DNA of 64,000 nt from Chondrosia reniformis (lineage: Eukaryota > Porifera > Demospongiae > Chondrillida > Chondrillidae). A model generated the notes under the pieces. That model ran no database searches, was not told the DNA's origin, and saw only the letters and a list, made by a program, of their open reading frames with translations. The position numbers and the translations under genes are program-made. Location: positions 9,872,501 to 9,936,500 of the forward strand of contig OX359189.1 of the NCBI GenBank assembly GCA_947172415.1, written 5' to 3'. Below are positions 34,301-46,087 of this stretch, piece after piece. Numbering within the stretch: position 1 is the stretch's first letter; each line of letters begins with the position of its first letter.

Positions 34301-35956
34301 GAGTTTCAGTTAGACAATCCATATGGTTCTTATACTGAATACAGTACATATCATACAGCCTTCACTACATGTCAGTGCAGTTGTACTTGACCTACATTTA
34401 TATACCTGCACTTACCTGTAACTATACCTGACACTACCTGACACTACATCTGCAACCAATGGCAGAGCTATGTAGCAGCCAATAGTTCAACACATGTATG
34501 GCTTCTCTCCTACTTCAAGTTGTGGTGATGGACTGAGTGTCGGGTACAGGTCGAGCTTGTCCTTCTGAAAGTGTGTTTTCCTTTTTAACTGTTATTTTCT
34601 GTATGCTAATTGTTATGAGGTTGTTTTCAGTATATTGTGCTGTTGATAAGTCTCCATTAACAACGGATACATTACTTGCATGAATTACCATGTTATCATA
34701 AGTACCATTTATAAACATACTTTATGATCTATTACATACTGAAATGTGTGAATACAATATTAGTGCTTGGCCAATGTATTAAGATTACAAAACTTAAAAA
34801 TGGCTGTTTAAGGATGTAATAATTAGATAGAAACATGTTTATTATAAAGTTCTATATCTCTAAAATGAGGCTGCATGTTTTAATAACACTCATTAAGGTC
34901 TAATATATGTACGTACATATAATGAAAATGTAATTGTTGGTAATGTAGTTTCTGTCCTTTTTAAACCATTACATACTGAAATGTGTGAATACAACACAGG
35001 AATAGAGACTCCAGTCATTAGTATGTTTAATGTGTTAGAAGAAGGATTTCCTTAAAATCTAGCTCAACCTTTTAGATGGGTCACCTTGGAATACTAAGAG
35101 ACTAACTTTGCTTAAACTTCACTTGACTAGACTAAACTTTGCCTGACTAGGCAATCTAAATTCTTAAGATATCCTAAGTGTACACAGCATTAGTGCTTGG
35201 CCAATGTTTAAAAATGGCTGTCTTAGGGTGGTGGTAGGTATGTATTGTAAAAACATGTTTATTGATAGCAGATATAAAGTTCTATATCTCTGAAATGAGG
35301 CTTCATGTTTTAATAACACTCATTAAGGGTCTAATATACGTATAATGAAAATGTAATTGTGGGTAATCTAGTTTCTGTCCTTGACTGTCACGCATTGTTA
35401 AGTAACTTTACAATGTTGTAATTACTGTTTTTTAAGATTCTTTTTCCTCCAAACAGACCAGTTACAAACATGAGCATCACTCCAATATATTGCATAATAC
35501 AAGCTGAGATTGAGTAATGCTTTATCTTTTCTTTATCTTTTACCCCTTTGGTCTGGACATATATTTCTGGAATTTCATCCGTCATTAGTTGTATGTAGTC
35601 TTTCCATAGTCCTCTGAAGGGCCTTACACATGTCTCGGGAAAGGAAATGTGTACAGACATATCTGTCTAAAACTGGAGAGTCTTCTCCTTCTCCATGTCA
35701 CCTCCTCCTTAAGTAACATCAGTAAACTTGGTCCATTAAACAAGTAACTGTACATAAACTCAATGCATCTTTCAATGTCCCATTTTACCATCTCCCTCCT
35801 CCCCCCATACAGGGGTTGATGTATGCTGATTTAGACTTTTCAAGGAATGAGATGCAGAAGGCACAGAGAGAGACTAAGCAACCAGAACCGGCCACCATCT
35901 ACGCAGAAGTGACGGTAGCCAACACTGAGGATGTCTCCCCGACGACACGTATCTGA
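28371..35956 (+). CDS. Gene F: membrane receptor, 3 Ig + 4 FN3, ITIM/ITSM-type tail (871 aa)
   Basis: Thirteen exons close in frame: 28371-28431, 28498-28848, 28941-29228, 29301-29567, 29632-29928, 29992-30095, 30176-30350, 30479-30775, 30835-31143, 31210-31341, 31439-31469, 32451-32610, 35813-35956. Signal MAFCRYEVSSLLLKIFLLIS; Ig1 21-137 is about 87% like that of E by eye; Ig2 138-233, Ig3 234-322, FN3s 323-716; helix with AIIGGIVGAILGIL. Tail 761-871 holds IHYTNV (Y779), VYDEAK (Y796), LMYADL (Y828) and TIYAEV (Y854). The first and third fit the ITIM rule (I/V/L/S-x-Y-x-x-V/I/L), the last the ITSM rule (TxYxxV/I). In immune receptors such motifs recruit SH2 phosphatases such as SHP; here that is inference. 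If exon 12 is not spliced a stop follows after VQWQPF (32631), giving a form without the last two motifs. Confidence 0.88.
31470..32450. other. Intron of gene F between the 31-nt exon and the first ITIM exon
   Basis: About 980 bp, AT-rich, no exon recognised. Confidence 0.45.
33099..33306. repeat. Minisatellite, 33-bp unit, 6 copies
   Basis: Unit TACATATGGAGGTCATGTGA + CTGGTCTCATATG, almost without variation. Because 33 is divisible by three it leaves long open frames on both strands (ICTYGGHVTGL repeats); these are not genes. Each unit has the near-palindromes CATATGTACATATG and GTCATGTGAC. The sister array at 47393-47622 has 7 copies. Confidence 0.9.
34157..34390 (+). other. Conserved intronic block, possible alternative exon
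   Basis: A 77-codon frame (starts MMHGLAVVIIDEWFIWDC, ends FTTCQCSCT) is unchanged in the duplicate at 48486-48719 although flanking sequence differs at several percent. It contains DNPYGSYTEYSTYH, tyrosine-rich like a receptor tail. It lies in the F intron just before the ITIM exon. No clear acceptor/donor pair in phase was found, so it may equally be a gene-conversion patch or a non-coding element. Confidence 0.3.
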
Positions 35957-37713
35957 ACTGTGTTTCAACAATTATTCAATTTAAAAATAATCACTCCGAA
36001 TTGACTAGATAGCCATTTGAAATAGTTTTGTAAAAATTAACAATTCACATACTTACATAAGGCATACATACATTATCAATTCTTGTGTACTTCACCATTT
36101 TCTGTAATTAAACACTTAATTTTCTATTTGCTATTCTTCAATTATCTTGCACATTTTCACATTATTATCATCAATTTGAAGTGGTATAGTGAACAATTGT
36201 AATAATGTAAGTAATTATATTAGCATCATGCTTGTAATCATGGAATTTACCTCTGTATATGTACGGTGAGAATTAAAAGGTCTTAATGTAGGTAAATCTC
36301 ATATACGCATGACTTGGTAAATATACATGTGCATATAGACTTCTTTAATATTATTATAACAACAAAGCAATTAAAATTTTGAAGGTGCATGTGAACATTT
36401 TGGATATACGTATATATGCTATGCTATATATAGCCAAACATGCACTCATTGCTTTGCTCCCGTGAATATAATGAGACCACAGATATGAACTACCGTAGCT
36501 ACTACACCAATTACTATTATCAGGACTAGAACACTTAAAAACACACAAATTATTTTTTGATACTTAAATAGGACACATATAGTTGTGATGGTGTATACAT
36601 ATGTCTAGCAAAAAAGGGAAAAAAGAAGAAAAATTGATACTACATACTCATCGAAGCTTTATAAAATATAATATAATAACAGTCAACTTTCCCCCGGCCT
36701 CATAGCAAGACATAATAGAAGTGATGATTTCAGAATGCACTGGTACCTTATGACTGTATATCAGTAAAACCAGAAACATGACATTGTATGACTACATTTA
36801 TTAAGTGTTAGATGTGTATACATTTCAATATACTGTACATATATAGCTTAGTATCATTGTTGCATTGTAAATATTTTGATTTGTTATATTATTACAACTA
36901 TATATATGTACGTATATATACGTATATTATTTGGAACTCTAGACTACTCTTGTAATGACATATATAGTGTTCATGTACGTATATATAATCATAATTATTT
37001 ATTTTATGAAACAAATCAATCTAGACTTTGCATATATATGTATCACTACTGTATGCATTAGTATGTATATTATATACACACAAACAAGTTTACTAAAAAT
37101 GTATGCTGTGTTTTGTATGAATCAATAAGAAGTCAGGTTCGCATGTTTATCATAATCAGTTAGGTTACACAAACTTCACTATAAACAAGTAGTTGTGTTT
37201 TGCTTATCAGAAAAGAGTTAAGTTCACTTCAAACTGTTTAACTGAAAGAATATTAAATGAGGAAGTGTGACAAATTTCATATAACAAAAGTACATTTAAA
37301 ACAAGCTGATAGATAATGAAGTTAACAGTTAACAGTATTTGTAGGAAGTCACTTAAGAATCAATAACAATACACAACATTCATATATACATATAAGGAAA
37401 TTTTATACGATATATATACGTATATATGTATGTACGTATAATGATAGGAAGTAATTTTAGTTGCGTTCATTGATAGATAGGTTTATTGGAGCTATCTGCA
37501 ACGAAAATCCAATCTAGCTCGATTTTCTTTGTAGATAGGTCTGATAAACTTATCTATCATGTACGTATAATATACTGTACATATTGGACCTAATCATGAA
37601 GAATGATGAAAGTAATTATACAATCTGGTCTGATGTAAAAATACAGAAATTATACAAACAAAATCAAAATGTTATAAAATTGGCCTCATTATAAATATCA
37701 ACATTGTTTGTTG
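35957..37713. other. Convergent intergenic region between F and G
   Basis: AT-rich 3' flanks of both genes; ATATACGTA-type runs. 37125-37713 belongs to a flank block repeated at 51658-52248 and 56010-56544. Includes an imperfect hairpin at 37470-37558 (TGATAGATAGGTTTAT / ATAAACTTATCTATCA) kept in the copy at 51987-52077. Confidence 0.55.
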
Positions 37714-40700
37714 TTACAGGTTACTGTACTCTGTGGGTTTGGTCAGAGCACCATAAGCAGGGTTCTCCTCAATCACCACTCTGTCCCTCATCTCACACTC
37801 TTCATACACTGGACCCTGCACCTGACCAGACAGACCAGATGAGGAGAGGGGAGAGGAAACAGTTACATAAGAGGGGTTGGGCTGGAGGAGATCAACCTCT
37901 TTAGAATCTACATCTTCATACACCACCTCTTTAGTCTCTTTTGTGTGACCTATTAGAGTACAGTGAATATATGATAGTGAAAATTACTGTATGCATTTAT
38001 GAATTTGCACTATATTTCATTGCAAAATTAGATATAATTAGTAATTCCTTTTCCATGTGTATCTGTATATTTACTATATAAAATAAGTTCACAAACCTTT
38101 TTTAACTTTATTGTGTCCCATACATAGTCCAATAACTAGTATGACGACTAGTACTCCTCCAACTACAGCTCCAATAACACCACCAACTATGGCTGACAAG
38201 GACTGAACTGTGCATATAAAAATACTATTCCAATCATATTTTACGTAACTTATATTGTTACTACAGAAAGCTCTTACGTACTTCAGTTGAAGCAAACATA
38301 CATATATATAAGTAACAATTATATGTAGAAGTTTACTTGTTATAGTGAGCACATCAGATATTTCAGAAGTAGAATTTCCAAACTCATTCTCAGCTCTCAC
38401 ATAAACCCTGTACTGTCCAACTGGTAACTCTATATCTATCCTTCTCATTATCCCTTCACTTGGATCAGTAACTGGAACTCTCTCCTCCACTTCTCCACTC
38501 TGTACATTACCAACTGACTGATGTCCAATATACAACCTCACTACTCCTCTAGTACCAGGATATCGGACTGCTACTAACACTGTTACTATTGTACCACTCA
38601 CAGAATAGGTTGGTGTGCTTGGCTGAGATGGAGCACCTGTAGATAACGTAGACATAGAAACACTTACTTATAATATGTAAACATAGACATTACTTATAAT
38701 TAATTTGTATCTCAAATATCATTATACTAAGGTAATTATATGCACATAATTCTTCAAGCACTCTACGTATACATAAATAGGGGTGGTTACCATGGTTACT
38801 TTACCTATATACTATAATGATAATCTCACCTAATAAAGGTGTTGTAATCACATTTCTCATTTCACTTCCAAACACATTAGACACTGTAACTCTTATAGTA
38901 TACTCAGTACCAGCTACCAGACCTTCTACATAGATAATGTCCATGTCTGTGGTACTTCTAGTAAAACTTGCTTCACTAAAGTCTCCTCCACCAGTAGACA
39001 CTTGTACTTGTATCTCAACAGGATTATTAGGATTCTGTAGTCCCAACTGTATACCAGCACAACATGTGTTGGGAGGAATAGCAGAGAGGTCCAGTGGAGT
39101 TGAGGGAGAAGTGAAGTTTGGAGGAACTATAAAATGCATAGTACATGCAATTATATATATTATACAATAATCATGAATATGTATTTAATTTCACACATGA
39201 TACATATGTGCTGTATAAAACAAAAAAATATGTATATATGTTAAATAATTACACTTACAAGGAATAGAAAAGTTATACAAAACTGGTTCACTCATTCCAA
39301 CACTATTTGTAGCAGTTATACTAGCACTGTAATACTCTCCTTTAGTTAAGTTGTCTACTGTTAAATTGTGAGTTATCAACTGAACTGAACGAATTACCCC
39401 TTGAGATATATAGGCATTTCCTGTAATTGTAATCTGAAAAATAATATTGAATACGTGGAACTTCAAATCTTCTATACAGATATCACTACAATATAAACTC
39501 ACCATATAAATTGTAACATTCTTTCCTCCATCAGTCAGTAGTACAACATCCACTGATAGAATAGTCAGTGAGAGTGCTTCAACTGATACACTCTCAATAA
39601 TAGGAACTACATAACAGTCAAATACTCATATACCTCACTATACACTACATGGAACTACATCTCACATACCTGAGTCAGGTGTAGTAAAGGTACTGGCTGC
39701 TGGAGGACTCACTCCATATTCATTCTCAGCTACTATTTTCACTCCATATTGATTGCTGTGTTGAAGGTTAGTCAGTGACAGAGTAGTCACATCTGATGTA
39801 GTGAAGGAGAGAGTGACAGTGTTGTTTGTGATGTTGATGGAGTACTTGGGTGGTTGATCAGTTCCTCCATTATCGGATGGAGGGCTCCAAGTGATAGTAG
39901 CTGAGAATGGACTGATAGCCTCAGTTACAATAATTTGTGGCATAGTTGGAGGAGCTAAAGAGAATTAATAAAAAGTATAAACCTGCAAAGAATTACTAGA
40001 TCCCTTAAACAACTCACCCAAAACTTTCAAGTATGTTGCTATGGTAACACTTCCTGCTTCACTAGTCACCATACAAGTGTAGTTTCCACTATCTTCACTT
40101 CTCTTCAGAGAAGAGACAGTTAAGATGGATCCACTCACTCCTTCTGTGATGTCCACTCCATCTCTCTCAAACACATAACTACTAGGTGGAGGGTTGGCAG
40201 CTGATGGAGTACAGTTGAATGTGAATACTTCTGTAAAAACAACATTCTGCACTTTAGAGTGTACAGCAAATTCAGGGACATCTATCAAAATATAAGAAAA
40301 TATATAATGTACTGTATACTTATAATATAGAATACAAAGAATACTAACTCACAGTACACATCCAAGTTGACAACAGCTGTATCACTTCCTGCTGTAGTAG
40401 TCACATTTACTGTGTAAGATCCACTGTCAGTACGATTAACATTTTCTATTATAAAGCTAGATGTTCCATTACTAGATCCAATATGAACAGTAATCCTGCC
40501 ATCTTGTACACTAACTCTATCTCTAGTTATAACAATATTACTACTCACTGGAAATGGATCACCAGTTATAGTTAGAGGAGTAGTGAAGGATGTTCCTTCT
40601 ATAACAGACTTGTTTATGATGGGTGGAGTGATGGATGGAGGAACTAGAAATGGGAAATTATAGAGAGTATATATAGTGTGTGTATAAGAAGTTAAAACTG

Positions 40701-41594
40701 TCTCATTTAAATACATAATATGTATATGGAGGAACTACATGAAATTAATTTAAATAGCTCTGAGTTCAAAGTACGTATATGAAAAAATGATTAATAAAGT
40801 TTCATAATCCAGGCTTTAGTGTAATTAACTCTCTTTATACATGAATTAATTAATTACTATGCAAAGTGCTCTGACTCCTAGGATAAGTACAATCAAGTTA
40901 AATATTAAGTATATAACACAAACCTTGCACTGTATTACATGGGCATCACAAAATATACTACTTAACTAGGGAAAGTAAACAATGTCCATACATTATCATA
41001 GGAAAGTTAGAATCTCTAATTAAGTCGCATGACTACTGCACTCACAGTGCACTGTTATAACAGGAAAGGGTCCTGGTTGAAGTACTACAGGAATAGGATT
41101 AACAGCACAAAGTACAGTAGCTCCATTCCAAACTCTGTTTACGTTAGACAAATTGAGAGGAGAACGGTAGTTACTACCAACTGTTGCCATGGTACCATCT
41201 GATAGGGCCTTGTTACTGGCAATAACTGTCTCTGTCCTGCCATCACTTAAGGACCACCTTGCAGACAGTCTTTCGTCATTGGATGTTCTAGTTGCTGCAC
41301 AAGTAAATGTTAAACTACCTCCTTCTGGGACAGTTACATTATCCCTTGGATAGTCAGAAAATGTGGCCGGACCTATATATGCATAAGGAACTGCAATGAC
41401 TCTACAAATAATCTAACAATCCATTTGGGTAAGGTACGGTAGAAAATTAAATGTCACTCTTAGCGGGCGCCGACCTACATCCGGAATCGTTTAATAGATT
41501 TTAAAACCTTACTTGCAGAAAGTCCGATGATAATTGCTTCCAAGAGAAGCAAATTAACACTACCTCTACCTGTACAGCCTCTAAGAGTCTCCAT
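37714..41594 (-). CDS. Gene G: membrane receptor, 3 Ig + 4 FN3, ITAM-like tail (823 aa)
   Basis: Eleven exons close in frame: 41513-41594, 41046-41372, 40353-40643, 40018-40281, 39670-39954, 39503-39606, 39259-39433, 38830-39126, 38337-38636, 38097-38207, 37714-37949. Signal METLRGCTGRG then VNLLLLEAIIIGLSA. Ig1 28-136 (FSDYPRDNVTVPEGG, LTFTCAAT, RWSLSDG, ATVLCAV) is unlike any other here. Ig2 137-233 (PPSITPPI type) and Ig3 234-321 (FERDGVDITEG type) are the B set; FN3s 322-708. Membrane exon IVGGVIGAVVGGVLVVILVI. Tail 746-823: VVYEDV (fits ITIM), NPSYVTV, VYEECE, then NPAYGAL-x5-YSNL at the very end, an ITAM-like pair one residue short of the usual spacing; TEYSNL also resembles an ITSM. 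NPxY sites may bind PTB adaptors. Back half duplicated as H. Confidence 0.88.
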
Positions 41595-41703
41595 TGCCTA
41601 TAACGAGAAACCTGAGATCAAATGCAGTCTATATATACGTAGGTATTATCGAAAGTAGTAATTTTCCGTTCACGTGATCACAAACGGCTCGCGAACTGTG
41701 AAG
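41595..41703. promoter_or_regulatory. Short divergent promoter between G and an orphan signal exon
   Basis: Only 109 bp separate the two ATGs. A GGGCGCCGAC...TCCGGA motif occurs on each side, at about 41464 and 41784, in the first introns of both transcription units. Confidence 0.45.
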
Positions 41704-41752
41704 ATGGGAGGAAGCGTTTTCTTCATTTTGCATCTAATCCTAATACTTATTC
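41704..41752 (+). CDS. Orphan signal-peptide exon
   Basis: ATG then GGSVFFILHLILILIP ending in G/GTAAAC, phase 1, the exact form of a receptor first exon. No matching Ig exon was found downstream before the hairpin at 42503, so its body may have been lost, or it may splice to J (46191) or to unrecognised exons. Confidence 0.5.
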
Positions 41753-42502
41753 CAGGTAAACTACCTTTTATTTTGAAAATTATCGGGCGCCGACATCGGT
41801 CCGGAGTAGGAACGAGCAAGCGAAATGTATATAGACTATTATGTAATATAATTAACCCCCATGCATGGCTCCCTCACCTGCATACCACCCCGGTTTTATT
41901 CATATATACGTTTAAATTATTATGTATCAGAGAGTACGGTAGTACTCTCTAAGTAGGAATGGCCGGAAAAAAAAATGGCCGCCCTATCCAATGTATTAGC
42001 AATCAACACCTCATAAATCGCCAACGAAGCGATTTTTGGATATATTCGGTTATTTGCAGCGATTAATGCACGTTTTCCTAAATGCCAAAACATGTTTCGA
42101 CGCTTTACACGCTCTATAGCAATCAAAAAGCGGCTAACTAGGAATAGACCCACTTCCAAAATTCATTTTTTCTTCTTCTTCTTCTTCTTCTTCTTCTTCT
42201 TCTTCTTTTATTGAATAGACTAGCGCTAATATGCGAACTTATGCGGGCACGTACTAGTTATAAATCGTCATAGATATTTCGGAACTAGGGAATAGACAGC
42301 CCTAAATCTGAATCCGTTCTACAATAAGCATGTTAATTGTGAAGAGGGAAAATTGTGGTCTTCTCGGACGCCATTTTTTAATTAAGAGATCATGGTTTTA
42401 GGCATATTTCTCTTGTCTAAGACGTTATTTTGAGATCTTCGCCAAGAAAACTTTCAAATCAATTTAAAACAAGTAATATTAAGAGGAAAAAAGGGGGAAT
42501 AC
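41753..42502. other. Gene-free stretch
   Basis: Mixed AT-rich sequence with the microsatellite; no exon seen. Confidence 0.4.
42171..42209. repeat. (TTC)n microsatellite
   Basis: About 12-13 uninterrupted TTC units. Confidence 0.95.
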
Positions 42503-42876
42503 AAGTAAATAAAAAACATTTACAAAAATGATGTTAGAAGTAGTAATGGCAGTGTTCACTAATACATCTGCAAAAAGTATCGAAACAAGACACTGATTAT
42601 ACGATAAGGCTAATCATACAGAAGTTGCATATATACTGAAATTTAAGTAACTTACCATACACTTCTGTGTTTGGGCGCACCATTCCTACTTAAGGTTAGT
42701 GCGCCCAAACACAGAAGTGTATGGTAAGTTACTTAAATTTCAGTATATATGCAACTTCTGTATGATTAGCCTTATCGTATAATCAGTGTCTTGTTTCGAT
42801 ACTTTTTGCAGATGTATTAGTGAACACTGCCATTACTACTTCTAACATCATTTTTGTAAATGTTTTTTATTTACTT
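42503..42876. repeat. Perfect long hairpin, 178-bp arms, 18-base loop
   Basis: 42503-42680 is the exact reverse complement of 42699-42876 wherever I compared them; the loop is 42681-42698. No coding signal. Perfect arms mean a very young inversion-duplication, an active foldback element, a selected hairpin RNA, or an assembly fold-back artefact. Confidence 0.85.
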
Positions 42877-43620
42877 TATAATAATGTTCACAAAAGTGGT
42901 CTAATAATACTTTTAATCATAAGATATTATTATTATATACTTATACTTATATATAGAGCTATACGTATAATACATTATGCAAGTGAACGCGTACTCGGAT
43001 CGGATCGGATCATGTACATGTGGACTAAAGCGAAAATGGAAGTTAGAGGCTCGCTATCTTTCGTCGCTCCGCCCACCTGCATGAATGATAAATTGATAAT
43101 CGCTGCATAGATTTCATGGCTACCTCTATCAAGACACCAAACCATTTTTAATTATAAAGCTAAATTGTAACAAAGCTGTAGATGCTGAAAAGTTATTTAG
43201 TCTTTTCTGTTACTTGAATGTTGCATCGTTTTATCGCACCTAAAGGCATAAAAGAAAAAAATTATGGAAGAAGTAGAATTAAATATATTGAAATGGCATG
43301 ATACTGTAGACTCATCAATAAATGGCATATTATCAAATTGTTACACTTAGTAGACTGTTCCTCTCATGGGCTGTATGGTTAGTCTTATATGTACAGTATA
43401 TCACATGATATTGTGCCTATATAACAACATGAAGTTTGACTATATGCTTTATGTAGATATATGGTTAAAGACATTTTATAACTTGTGTACTAGAGCATTT
43501 TTATATTATAGGGTTCAGCCTTTCATGCACATGTTGCAATTTCTCAAAGAAGAACTGCCACATCACTGCCACAGTTCAACAGTGAGTTCAGAATTTCATA
43601 AAAATTAGTGAGAAGCTTAC
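42877..43620. other. Gene-free stretch
   Basis: A CG-richer patch at about 42985-43080; otherwise AT-rich. No exon recognised. Confidence 0.4.
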
Positions 43621-43722
43621 TTTTTTTCACAATATAAACAATCAAAACTGCAATGAAAAAAAGAAGGACAACTATAATTGCTCCCAAAACTCCTCCAATG
43701 ATTGCAGCAATATCATTCTCGC
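43621..43722 (-). pseudogene. Orphan membrane-helix exon
   Basis: Minus strand: acceptor AAAAAG, then ENDIAAIIGGVLGAIIVVLL, FFIAVLIVYIVKK and donor GTAAGC, phase 1 at both ends (102 nt). It is a receptor membrane exon with the same glycine-rich start (AAIIGGVLGAI), yet no Ig, FN3 or tail exon lies near on this strand. A remnant, or part of a gene whose other exons are too divergent for me to see. Confidence 0.65.
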
Positions 43723-43970
43723 CTTTTTCAATTAGTTATTTTGAATCAGAATCTATGTAATTAAAAATAAGTAAAAAAATCTGTGTAACATATATATACG
43801 TACATTCTATATAAATACGACACTTTGTTCTTTAGAGTTTGGATGTTTTGACACTGGGTCAGAGCAACTGATGGTGACCATTGGAGAATATAGAGACTCC
43901 AGGATCAAAATATCCGAATCCGAAAGAACAAACTGCATGTATATTAAGAGAAAAATTCCTAAACCTTAGT

Positions 43971-44310
43971 AGTCATGGTAACGGTAGTAGTATGTGTAAC
44001 CTTAGTAGTCACGGTAACGGTAACAGTTTATAGCCGCAGTAATATTAGTAGTCACGGCAACAGTAATAGTCACTGTAAAAGTAGTAATCACGGTAACAGT
44101 GGTAATCACGGCATGGTAATGGTAACAGTAAGACTGGTAATCAAAGTAACATTAGTTGTCACAATAACGGTAGTACCCACAACAATGGTATTAGTCACTC
44201 TAATGGGAGTAGTCATGGCAGGGGCAGTAGTCACAGTAACTGTAGAAGTAAAGATAATGGTAGTAGTCACTGAACCAGCAGTAGTCATAACATATAACGG
44301 TAACATATAC
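43971..44310. repeat. Degenerate tandem repeat (GTAGTCACGGTAACGGTAAC-like)
   Basis: Repeated GTAGTCA-GGTAAC units of variable length; open frames (VTVTV on both strands) are by-products. Confidence 0.75.
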
Positions 44311-44956
44311 TTATTTTTAGCATGTTTGTTTTTAAATTAGCTGTTGGTATATATTGTATATATGTGAGATGTCATCCTTTGAAAGTAGCACAAATAACTA
44401 TTAGTATATACATGTACAGCATCAGAAATAATTAACTTGCTTCATGGTGAGTATATTCGAACTAAAACTTTGGACACATCTGTACTTGTGCTATATAGCT
44501 TAACCATAAAATCACAAAAATATAATGTCATGGATTTTTTGTTTCTATGACTTTGTTGTGTTTAGCATTCACCTATTCTCCTATTCTCAATATAAATGTG
44601 TAGTATACCCTATGAAAGCTTATACTTGAAGTTTAACTATTGTTTACAGAGAAATGAAGCCCTAATTACTATAAAAGTCTCTTAATTCAATGCATATGTA
44701 ATTAAACTTTTGCAAATAGAACCTTCAATGGGCTCATACAGTAATTAGATTACATTATTTATTTACAGTATTTGCTCTAGATATATTATACCTACTATCC
44801 ACGATGCCCACATGTCACTAACTGAAGATTGCCACCTGCAATGTCAGAGGACTCGCAGAGACCAACCACAACCCAGGATTTTGAGCAGGTACAGTACAAT
44901 ACCAGCTACTAAAGGAAATATTGAAGATGAACAATTAGCCTTCCTATACAGGGGAC

Positions 44957-45144
44957 AGACCGGGTCACCAAGACAGCTAAGGAAACTGCCCAAGTCTTCT
45001 GCCAGCTTTTTGATAGGGTGCTCAACCAGGAACAACATGTTGACCATGACTTTGTCAATGGGCAACTGGCACAGCAGCTAATGGCTGAAGCACTGGATCA
45101 ATCAATCACCAGAGACAAGGTAGATGAGGCAGTGAAATCACAGG
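44957..45144 (+). other. Possible orphan exon of unknown family
   Basis: Between an acceptor (CTTCCTATACAG) and a donor (CACAG/GTAGGC) the frame GTDRVTKTAKETAQVFCQLF, with QLAQQLMAEALDQSITRDKV further on, is open for about 62 codons with normal-looking amino-acid use. No domain recognised; could belong to an unseen host gene or a transposon. Confidence 0.3.
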
Positions 45145-45597
45145 TAGGCCATTAACCTTAAAGATACTTACTAAAGTCTACTAAAGAGTTAAAAAAGTCT
45201 GCAAGTGTAGTTGAACTCTAGTGTTATTGTATCATGATATTTGTAGCTTGCATGCTTTAGGTATAGTGTTTATAAGTATTCAAAACAAGTGAATTTTTAT
45301 ATGTAACATTTACATTTAGGTAGATGCATGTGTATCTTAAAAGCATACTTAATAAAAACAGCATAAAATATGTTACATGAATTGAAGGTATATTAACTTA
45401 GTGTATAAGCATAACATTGAATCCCGCAATTTTGTGATCTTGTCATTTCTTGGCCACTTACTTTGTCGCTGAATTAGTGGTACAATAGAAATATTGTGGA
45501 CATCTTAGAAGAATTTTCTGGTTGGTCTGTATTATTGCACCATTAGAATAAGTATAATTAAACGTAATTGCAAAATGTATATATATATATGTTTACT

Positions 45598-45770
45598 ATC
45601 AGTTGGATCCCTCCATCTGATAATGGGGCTGGAGGAACTGATCAAGTACTCAATCAACATTGATACAATCTCCATATATTAAATATAATGACAACTAGTT
45701 ATAGTATAGTATATATGACTACTCTGTCATTTACATACCTTCAAAATTTATAGTGATACAGTGTGATGTG
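45598..45770 (+). pseudogene. Worn FN3-1 exon fragment
   Basis: Plus strand reads ISWIPPSDNGAGGTDQ, like the ISW-PPSDNGGTDQ core of FN3-1, followed by scattered likeness (ACTACTCTGTCA) and stops. A dead exon in F/J orientation. Confidence 0.6.
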
Positions 45771-46087
45771 TTGTGCTGATTGCTCTTTAATGTAATGTAA
45801 TGTAAGTTACAGAAATCATTAATTGATAGCATTGATTGTACTGTATTTATTTATTTGCTCGTTTTGTTTGAATTAGAAGAAAGATAAAGAGTTACCAAAG
45901 TCTGCAAGTGTAATAGAACTCTAGCCTTATGGTATCATGATAATTGTAGTTTTCTTGCTTGCAGGTGTTTTTTGGAAGTTGACGTACAATATATCGTGAT
46001 CTTGTCCATTTCTTGGACCACTACGATCGATATTGATAATCGCATACACTCTTTTTTTATCTAGTACGCCTGAACGTCGACCATCAA

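Larger units (their letters stand above)
32611..35812. other. Last intron of gene F, 3.2 kb
   Basis: Carries the 33-bp minisatellite (33099-33306), the conserved block at 34157-34390, and from 32921 on the duplicated segment that recurs at 47201. It separates the first ITIM exon from the exon with LMYADL and TIYAEV. Confidence 0.6.

Noticed and set aside
36876-37061. Tyrosine/isoleucine-rich frames at 36876-37061 and 51348-51605
   Set aside because: AT-rich flank duplicated with gene G/H; no coding support.
43975-44340. VTVTV-rich frames on both strands
   Set aside because: Degenerate low-complexity repeat; no splice or family support.
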